From JBLHRE01 sp047625765 (GTDB lineage Bacteria; Bacteroidota; Bacteroidia; Flavobacteriales; JBLHRE01): 7,749 nucleotides of DNA. Under the pieces are notes generated by a model. That model made no database searches. It saw only the letters and a program-made list of their open reading frames with translations, and was not told where the DNA came from. The DNA lies in assembly GCA_047625765.1 (NCBI GenBank), contig JBLHRE010000084.1:1-7749 (forward strand), given 5' to 3'. Both the position numbers and the translations under genes were made by a program. Shown here in pieces: positions 1-6,900 of the stretch. Within the stretch, counting starts at the first letter, position 1. Each line of letters starts with the position of its first letter.

Positions 1-7
1 CGATTTG

Positions 8-1000
8 ATGCAAAATATTTTTAATATTCTTTTTGTTTTTATTTCATTCAATGCTGTTGGACAACAGCGGATGGATGGAAAAATTGAATGTTTCAATCAA
101 AAGTTTGCGTACTCAATTTTTATTCCTTCTTCTTATAATAATGTATTTCCAAGCCCATTGGTGTTGACTGTTCACCCAAATACCACGAAATGGAATCAAA
201 AGAATTGGAAAGATAAGCTTACGAGCTTTAGCGAGAAGAATGGTGTTATTCTGGTTTCGCCAGAGCGTAAATCAGTTAAGGGAGAAGACTTATTTATTGA
301 AGTGTTGTTAGACTCTGTAAATCAATGGCTAAAAATTGACCCTTTGCGTGTTTATGCTCTTGGTAATTTCCCCTTTACAGAAAGAACTTATCAGTGTTTA
401 AAAGGAATTATCACTTATAGTTTCGATAATAGTGACAAAGCTATAGCCTTAGAACAGATAGAGTACAATCCGAATAAAGCATTTGTTGTTCTATCTAATT
501 TAGAGGAGAAGTACTTTAGAAAAGATACCACTGCTAATTTACAATACAAATTTATTAGAGAATCTGGCTCTTCCTTTAATTTTCAATACAGAGATAAAAT
601 TTTATCTGAATCGTTAAACTGGTTGGAAGCTAAAAATATTTTGCCAATGGCTCCGCTAGAGAGAAACTCTAATAAAATTAATTTACCAGAGATTATTACT
701 TTAAAAAATACTACTACTAAAAAATCGATTATTAGGCCTGTATTTACAGCCGTAATCGAAGAAGTAGAAATGAGTTCTGTTAAGTGGTATGGAGATTATT
801 TCTTTAGGGGAGAGCAGTTAAAAATAAGAACCGAGGCAAAAATATTATCGGTGGTAGTTTACAATAATTCTGGTAAACTGATAAGAATATACGACAAGGG
901 AATCTCGAAATTTCGCACCAACGGATGGAGAAACGGATCTTACATTTTAAAAGTAAATACCAACATGGGCATGGAGACCCATGTGGTACGTATACTTTAA
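8..1000 (+). CDS. Secreted esterase-like (probably inactive) protein with T9SS type A sorting domain
   Basis: Taking ATG at 8 gives 330 residues. A hydrophobic N-terminus (residues 3-17) ending in AVG before QQ looks like a signal peptide. Residues 35-124 follow the start of secreted alpha/beta-hydrolase esterases: a YSIFIPSSY strand/turn, PLVLTVHP where such enzymes have a strand ending in HG, then NGVILVSP, then IDPLRVYALGNFPF where they have DxxRVY..G.S.GG. The nucleophile Ser of GxSxG is missing, so I infer a binding or structural role, or a decayed enzyme. A segment near residues 155-209, ending in LNWLE, resembles the end of that fold. The last ~80 residues (VVVYNNSGKLIRIYD, then NGSYILKV and HVVRIL) match a T9SS type A sorting domain, which predicts export and surface attachment or release. 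The start is uncertain: a TTG lies just before the ATG, the frame is open to the window edge, and the n-region from this ATG lacks Lys/Arg, so the true start may be upstream. Sorting domain: fairly sure. Esterase relationship: moderate. Confidence 0.8.
   Translation: MQNIFNILFVFISFNAVGQQRMDGKIECFNQKFAYSIFIPSSYNNVFPSPLVLTVHPNTTKWNQKNWKDKLTSFSEKNGVILVSPERKSVKGEDLFIEVLLDSVNQWLKIDPLRVYALGNFPFTERTYQCLKGIITYSFDNSDKAIALEQIEYNPNKAFVVLSNLEEKYFRKDTTANLQYKFIRESGSSFNFQYRDKILSESLNWLEAKNILPMAPLERNSNKINLPEIITLKNTTTKKSIIRPVFTAVIEEVEMSSVKWYGDYFFRGEQLKIRTEAKILSVVVYNNSGKLIRIYDKGISKFRTNGWRNGSYILKVNTNMGMETHVVRIL
963..984 (-). terminator. Possible weak hairpin terminator for the AsmA-like gene
   Basis: A perfect 7-bp inverted repeat (ACATGGG at 963-969, CCCATGT at 978-984) flanks an 8-nt loop. 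Read on the minus strand it begins 24 nt past the stop of the AsmA-like gene and is followed by T-rich but interrupted sequence (TGGTATTTACTTTT). It lies inside the end of the convergent gene 1, so it may simply be coding sequence. There is no clean U-tract, and the assignment is tentative. Confidence 0.25.
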
Positions 1001-1008
1001 TCTGATTA

Positions 1009-3801
1009 TTAATTTCTTAATTTGTCTGCTTGCTGTTCTGCATTCTTGATAATTGTTTGCGCTTTTGCCTCACCTTCTTCTTCTAATTTTATAGCTTTCT
1101 TATCGGCTTCATCTTGTAATTTATTGCCAGTAAGTTCCGCAGCTTTCTTCTTTAAAGGATTCGATCCAGCATTTTCTATTAACCTGTCTGCCTGTTTCTT
1201 AGCTTCTTCTTTAACTTTATCTCCAGCATCTTTTGCTTTTTGTCTAAGTTTATTTGCTTGTTTATTTGCTTCAAGCATAAGTTCGTCAGCCCTTTTGTTT
1301 AATTCTGCTTGGGCTTTAGCTTTGGCTTCATCAACTTTTTCTTGTGCCAGCTCTTTTACTTTATCCTTAGACCCTTCAACAATATTTTTAACCATTCCTT
1401 TCAGCGAGGTATTAAACGTGGGCTTTAATACCGTACCTCCAATCAAGATATCAACATCCATATTACCTAATCCAGATGCACTGCCTAAAAGGCTGGAGAT
1501 GGCGCTATTACCAGCAATTAAATTAGAAGGTAATGCCATAGCAACTTTATAGTCAATGCTTTGGTCTACGCCAGTCGTACCCGATACTTTTGCATTGGTA
1601 TTTCCAATCTTTACATCAAATGGTTTTACATTAAATTTACCATCATTAAACGAATATTTTACAGCAACATTATTAAATTTTTGTTCTTCAAATCCTTTTA
1701 ATTTCAAAGCATTACCAATACCACTTAATGGCTTAAACCCTTTTAGACCGATAGATTTGCTGAAAAAATCACCTGAACCATTTAAGCTATTTAGAACGGG
1801 ATTCATTTTTTTATCTAAATTCCCTTTAAAACTAAAAGAAGCATCAAATAATCCTTGGGTGTATTTTGCAATGGGAGCAAAGGCAGCAATTGTGTTGAAA
1901 GTATTAGCGGTTATGTTTAAATCAAGTCCACTCAATTTAAAACCAAAATCCATCTCAGCGGATGTACTGGTTGGTGTTACATAAGATCCGTTCATAACAA
2001 TGTTTCCATTAAGCACCTTCAGTCTCATATCTTTTAATTCTGCTTTGCCATTTTTTAGAGTAATCCCACCTTTAACATTTTCTATAGATACCTTGTCATA
2101 AAGCATTTTGTCGAGATTAATAAGCATCGATAAATCCAAATTATCAGGAACTTCTATTAAAGCTAACTCTTCTTTAGCTTTGTTTTTAATATCTGCTTCG
2201 CCTTCTGTTTCTGAGGGCATCAAGGCATCAATATTCAGATTCTTGGAATTAACTGTAAGATTCCCCGATAAGGTTTTATCACTTAAAGCATATCCAATAA
2301 AGTTATTCAATTTACCCGTAGCGTTAATGTCTGAGTCTCCAATATTCATTTGGAAAAACTTTAGATCAACCTGAGTTTGATTAGCGATTATTTCCAATTG
2401 AGCGATATATAATGACTCCGGTAGTAAGGTAGTATTATACTTGAATTGCCTTAAATTCATGGCACACATAAATTGAATTTTGTCGTAATTTTCGTTCTCG
2501 ATACTTTCCATATCACCTTTTACCTTCGCATCGATATTTAACAAACCAGCCATTTTTTTGTTCTCATCTAAAGGGACTAGTGCAGCTAATTTTTCAAAAT
2601 CGAATTTACCTTTCATTTGAGCTTCAAAATTTAGGCTGGTCATTGGTTTAGAGATTTTAAAGGATGCAAAAATTGGATTATTCTCAACGGTTGCAGTAAA
2701 TTTTTTCAAATCAACCTTTACTAAATCTAAATCGTTTCCCCCAGGAAAATCAAGGTGCATGTCAACGGTCGCATTTTTTAAACCTGTAGGTAAATCTATG
2801 TACTTGAAATCACCATTTTCTAAACTCAACTTAGCACCAAAAGCAGGGAAATTGGTATCGTTGTAAATCCCTTTGGTATAGCCATCAAAGCTAAAACTAC
2901 CATTAGCTGTTAAACCTTCCATATCGCTACTATACACTGCAGGAATTAATGATAATAGCTTCTTAAACCCAGCGTTTTTAGCGCTAAAAGATAAATCCAT
3001 CTCAATAGCATCGTTCGGCATTAAGACGAATCCAGCAAAGGTTAATGGGAGATTATTTAAGACTAAAAGATTGTCTTTAAAAGTAAAAAGCATTTGGTCT
3101 AAATCCATACCAATTATGGCTTCCAAATCTGTTTTAACTTTATACAAAAAAGGAACACCTTCGTAGGTAAAAGTCAATTCCGAGATATTAGTTTCGGTAA
3201 TAAGATTAAATACTGATGTGGTAAAATCTCCTGATCCTTGATGGTTGAAATCAGAAATATTCAAAGACATATCCATAGAGGCATCCTTGTAATTGATAAC
3301 AGCATTGTTAATTTCGTAATGTTCCAAGGCCATTTCAAAGGTCGAAGGTGTTTCTTCTTTACCACTAGTTGCAGAATCTTCTATACTAGGGTAGGTGATA
3401 TCGTAATTGGACTTTCCATTGGCCAATACCACAATATTAATTTCAGGCTTATCTACACCAATGCTTTGTATACTAATATTACCAGTTCTAATGATTTTGA
3501 AAAGGTTTATTTCCAACTCTAAAGCACTTAATTTAGTGAGGTAGGTTTCCTCAAATTCATCAGCTCCTAAAAGAGATACATCCCTAATCTCTAAATTTAA
3601 ATTCGGAAAACTGCTGAAAAGACTAAGATCAAAATCACCAAAACTAAGTTTTCCTTTGATGTTTTTATTGGCTTCATCTTTTACCAGTGCAATAATTTCG
3701 GACTTATACACAGCAGGAACAATGATTATTAAACCTAAGAATACAGTTATAATTAAAACAATAATCTTGGCAACATTCTTTCTTAAATTAGATCTAGACA
3801 T
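1009..3801 (-). CDS. AsmA-like inner-membrane-anchored periplasmic protein with 11-residue-repeat tail
   Basis: This 930-residue protein has a basic N-terminus (SRSNLRK) and one transmembrane segment (about residues 11-31), then a long periplasmic body of alternating beta strands. Residues ~33-130 show the AsmA N-terminal pattern: an anchor, GKLSFGDFDLSLFSSFPNL, then short 'IxSIGVDKPEI' and 'ANGKSNYD' motifs. Residues ~625-802 match the AsmA-like C-terminal region (LDLNITANTF, LNGSGDFFSKSIGLKGF, the KVSGTTG strand and IGGTVLKPTF). Residues ~816-930 are a Lys/Ala/Glu/Gln-rich helical tail of 11-residue repeats. E. coli AsmA is shorter (617 aa). AsmA/TamB/YhdP-type proteins are thought to bridge the periplasm and move phospholipids or support outer-membrane assembly; that role here is inferred from the family. 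ATG at 3801 places the positive charges directly before the membrane segment. No Shine-Dalgarno is seen (AATACAAACC precedes the ATG), as is usual in Bacteroidota. It converges on gene 1 with an 8-bp gap and is divergent from the giant surface-protein gene. Confidence 0.88.
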   Translation of the reverse strand: MSRSNLRKNVAKIIVLIITVFLGLIIIVPAVYKSEIIALVKDEANKNIKGKLSFGDFDLSLFSSFPNLNLEIRDVSLLGADEFEETYLTKLSALELEINLFKIIRTGNISIQSIGVDKPEINIVVLANGKSNYDITYPSIEDSATSGKEETPSTFEMALEHYEINNAVINYKDASMDMSLNISDFNHQGSGDFTTSVFNLITETNISELTFTYEGVPFLYKVKTDLEAIIGMDLDQMLFTFKDNLLVLNNLPLTFAGFVLMPNDAIEMDLSFSAKNAGFKKLLSLIPAVYSSDMEGLTANGSFSFDGYTKGIYNDTNFPAFGAKLSLENGDFKYIDLPTGLKNATVDMHLDFPGGNDLDLVKVDLKKFTATVENNPIFASFKISKPMTSLNFEAQMKGKFDFEKLAALVPLDENKKMAGLLNIDAKVKGDMESIENENYDKIQFMCAMNLRQFKYNTTLLPESLYIAQLEIIANQTQVDLKFFQMNIGDSDINATGKLNNFIGYALSDKTLSGNLTVNSKNLNIDALMPSETEGEADIKNKAKEELALIEVPDNLDLSMLINLDKMLYDKVSIENVKGGITLKNGKAELKDMRLKVLNGNIVMNGSYVTPTSTSAEMDFGFKLSGLDLNITANTFNTIAAFAPIAKYTQGLFDASFSFKGNLDKKMNPVLNSLNGSGDFFSKSIGLKGFKPLSGIGNALKLKGFEEQKFNNVAVKYSFNDGKFNVKPFDVKIGNTNAKVSGTTGVDQSIDYKVAMALPSNLIAGNSAISSLLGSASGLGNMDVDILIGGTVLKPTFNTSLKGMVKNIVEGSKDKVKELAQEKVDEAKAKAQAELNKRADELMLEANKQANKLRQKAKDAGDKVKEEAKKQADRLIENAGSNPLKKKAAELTGNKLQDEADKKAIKLEEEGEAKAQTIIKNAEQQADKLRN
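1012..1356 (-). repeat. 11-residue repeat tail (about ten units) of the AsmA-like protein
   Basis: Residues 816-930 divide into consecutive 11-residue units, beginning at 816, 827, 838, 849, 860, 871, 882, one 10-residue unit at 893, then 903 and 914, with a partial unit at 925. The clearest units start ADEL, ANKL, GDKV, ADRL, AIKL and ADKL: small residue at position 1, Leu/Val at position 4, often Ala at position 8, and Lys/Glu/Gln elsewhere. This predicts a long amphipathic helix or a hendecad coiled coil. Similar 11-mer periodicity is known from apolipoproteins, synuclein and LEA proteins; whether this tail binds membrane or self-associates is inference. Confidence 0.75.
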
Positions 3802-3928
3802 GGTTTGTATTTTAAAAAGATAAAAGTAATAATTTATATTGGGCAGACAGATATTTCAGGAGTTTGGGGAATAGTGTTATTAAAATTATCTTTATCGTTT
3901 AACCCAATTCAAACGAATACCAAATAAT
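3802..3928. other. Divergent intergenic region
   Basis: These 127 bp separate the start of the AsmA-like gene (leftward) from the start of the giant surface-protein gene (rightward). The region is very AT-rich near both starts, with a more GC-rich patch at about 3840-3870. Neither start has a Shine-Dalgarno. A rightward promoter candidate is listed separately. Leftward, only a -7-like box TACTTTTA (complement of 3821-3828) is visible, without a convincing upstream TTTG. I found no small gene, operator palindrome or riboswitch here. Confidence 0.7.
3863..3894 (+). promoter_or_regulatory. Candidate Bacteroidota sigma-A promoter for the giant surface protein
   Basis: TTTG (3863-3866), a 20-bp spacer, then TATCTTTA (3887-3894). 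The Bacteroidota primary sigma-factor consensus is TTTG near -33 and TAnnTTTG near -7, so the match is full at the upstream box and 7 of 8 at the downstream box, with normal spacing. Transcription would start near 3900, leaving an AT-rich leader of about 30 nt before the ATG at 3929. This is a sequence match only; such boxes are short and chance matches are possible in AT-rich DNA. Confidence 0.5.
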
Positions 3929-6900
3929 ATGCTATTACGTCTGTTAAAACTAGCCGCCATATTAATTGTAATGTCCTATGGTAACCAGGCTATAGCTAAA
4001 GATTATTATTGGATTGGGGGAACAGGAAGTTGGTCAAATATCAACAATTGGGCTACTATTAGTGGAGGATCGACTATTCATGTTGTTGTTCCTGCTACTA
4101 ATGATAATGTTATATTCGATGCGAACTCATTTACAGGATCAAATCAAATTGTAACAATTGATGTAGGGAATGCTACTTGTCATGATATGGATTGGATGGG
4201 AGCTAAGTTTACTCCTAGACTTGAGGGAGGTGAGGTTCGTATGACGGGTTCTTTGACTTTAATACCTCAGATGGCTGTTAACCTTACAGGAGCATTTCGT
4301 TTCGAATCGGTTAGTCTAAATGAAACTATAGTTTTTGCAAATCACACATTACCCGATGTGTATTTTAATGGAGTAGGTGCAAGTTGGACAGTCCAGGATG
4401 ATTTGAATATGTCTGGTAAGACTTTGCATTTGATTAACGGACAGGTTACTATCGCTAATAAAACGGTAATAATTGGTACCGTTTTAGCGGATAACACAGG
4501 AATTAAAGGTATAGATTTCACCAATTCGACCATTGCTTTAGACGGTAGTGGTTTAATTTGGGATTTGAATGGGATAAATTCATCTATGGATTTTACAAAT
4601 GCTCCAATAACAGCTAATGGACCTGGACTTAATTTTAAAACTACTAATGTCCCAATAGATTATTTTGATCTAACGTTCAGTAACCCACTTAGCACAGCTA
4701 CAATCGATGGAATAGGCTCCAATTTTAACAGGGTAGTTTTTGCTTCCAATGGATATCTTTTTGGGAATAATAGTTTTGTTGATTTAACCTTTGCTGAAAG
4801 TAAAACTTACCTATTAGAACAGGGTAAAACACAAAGTATTACTGGCGATTGGATAGCAGATGGGATTTGTTTGGATGAAACAATTATTAGATCCTCAGGT
4901 GCTACGCAAGCAAATGTCACCAAAACCAGCGATCAAGATTTTAACTATGTAATTATGACTGGGATATCTGCTTCTGGAGCAATATTCACAGCTTATTTTT
5001 CACAAGATGTGAGTGATAATTTGGGAATTACCTTTGTTCCGAAAATATCAAGAGATCTTTATTGGGTAGGTGGAAGTGGAAATTGGGATGACATTTCTCA
5101 CTGGGCATTAATTTCTGGTGGACCGGGAGGAGAATGTATTCCTGAAGAAATTGATGATGTTTATTTTGATGCAAATTCTTTTACTTCGGGGGGACAAGTG
5201 GTAGTTTTAAATATTAACGGAGAATGTCGTAATATGGATTGGAGCGCTGCATCCAATCAACCAACATTTAATGGCTCAAGGTTGCTTCAAATCTTTGGAG
5301 ATTTGGTTTTAAGTTTTGCAATGACAGAAGAAATTAATAGAATGTATTTTTCTGCTACCGATCTAGGGCATACTATTAAAACAAACGGGACGGTAGTAAA
5401 TTCTGATATTTGGTTTGAAGGTGATGGTGGCGAATGGACTTTCCTTGATGAGATCAATCTAAACGATAAAATATGGTACCATCAGTTTGGCTCTGTTGTT
5501 ACAGATGATTTTGATGTTTACTGTTCCTTTTATTTTTCTGATTATAACAATGCCCGAACCTTAACTTTAGGAGCATCTAATATTTACATCACACCCAAAC
5601 AAGGTAGTTCTAACGCCTGGAGGATGAATGGTGCAAATTTCACATTAAATGCTGGAACTTCACACATTCATATTGAATGTAAAGAAAATAGAGATATTAA
5701 TTTCACTGCAAACGGAGCAACAACATTACAGTTTAACGATCTTTCTTTCGAAAAGGATTACTCAGTAGGAGTTATTCAAGGAACTACAAATTTTAGAGAC
5801 ATCGTTTATGAAACCCATGGTAATATTTCTAATAGTATTTTTGCTAGGAATGTAACTTTCGAGCCAGGCTTTACTTATATCATTGAAGGGAATCAATATT
5901 TGAATGTTTCTGGGACCTTAACTGCAAATGGAACTTGTGCTGAAACGATAGAAATAGGTACTACTCCAAATCAAATTGCCTACATCAGTAAAACCAATGG
6001 GCCTATTTTAATTTCTTGGGTAACAATCGAAAACATTACTGTTCCAGACACGCTGACTTCTGGGCCATTTACTGTTAATAATGGTATTGATTTAGGCAAT
6101 AATAATAAAGGATGGACTTTTGTTGATAGACAAGCCTATGAGCTGTATTGGGTAGGAGGCGATGGCCTTTGGAACGAGGCAACCAATTGGTCATTTAGTT
6201 CGGGAGAGACAGGTAATGGTTGCGTACCTACACCAATAGACGATGTTTTTTTCGATGAAAATTCTTTTTCCGGATCCAATGACATTGTAACCATTGATAC
6301 CTTAGAAGCTTACTGCCATTCTATGGATTGGTCGGGTTCGCAAGGTAATCCTGTTTTCGAATCTAAAAAGGAACTGAACATCTATGGGTCTTTAACGTTT
6401 ATAGAAGACATGAGCATAGTTTTTAGTAAAACAACCTATTTTGTTTCATACGAATTGGGAAATACTATAAGCTCTGCAAGCCAAATATTTAATAAGGGTG
6501 TAAATTTTGATAGAATTGAAGGGGGTTGGCAATTTGAAGACGCCTTTGAAACTTCTGAAAATATGCGATTCAATTCAGGCCTGTTAAATACAAACAGTCA
6601 GGATGTTACCGCCAAAAAGTTTATTTGCGATACGGAGGGAAAGCGTAGTTTAATATTAGGAGCAACTCAATTTTTGGTAACAGCAACAAATAATGCATGG
6701 ATAGCAAGAAGATTAGATTACATACTTGATGCAGGAACGTCTAAAATTACATTATCAGCCAATAATGCCAATTTTTTCCATAAAAATGGAAGTACGAAAC
6801 ATACCTATTATGATGTTGAGTTTACTGGGTTAGGAGGTGTAAGTAGCCTGTACGGGTTAAATATGGATTTGCATGAGGTAACCTTTAATTCTGATGGTGT

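Noticed and set aside
1022..1552. Plus-strand open frame of 176 codons antisense to the end of the AsmA-like gene
   Set aside because: Its Ser/Ala/Phe/Leu-rich product is what the complement of a Lys/Ala/Glu-rich repeat tail gives; it has no family resemblance and overlaps a well-supported gene.
1556..2374. Further plus-strand open frames (1556-1984 and 2108-2374) antisense to the AsmA-like gene
   Set aside because: Low-complexity hydrophobic/Ser-rich products without recognisable motifs, fully inside the AsmA-like coding region.
3238..3522. Plus-strand open frame of 94 codons opposite the AsmA-like N-terminal region
   Set aside because: No motif or start context, and entirely antisense to a convincing AsmA N-terminal domain.
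4342..4533. Minus-strand open frame of 63 codons inside the giant surface-protein gene
   Set aside because: It is the shadow of a coding module whose protein sequence aligns with three other modules; no independent support.
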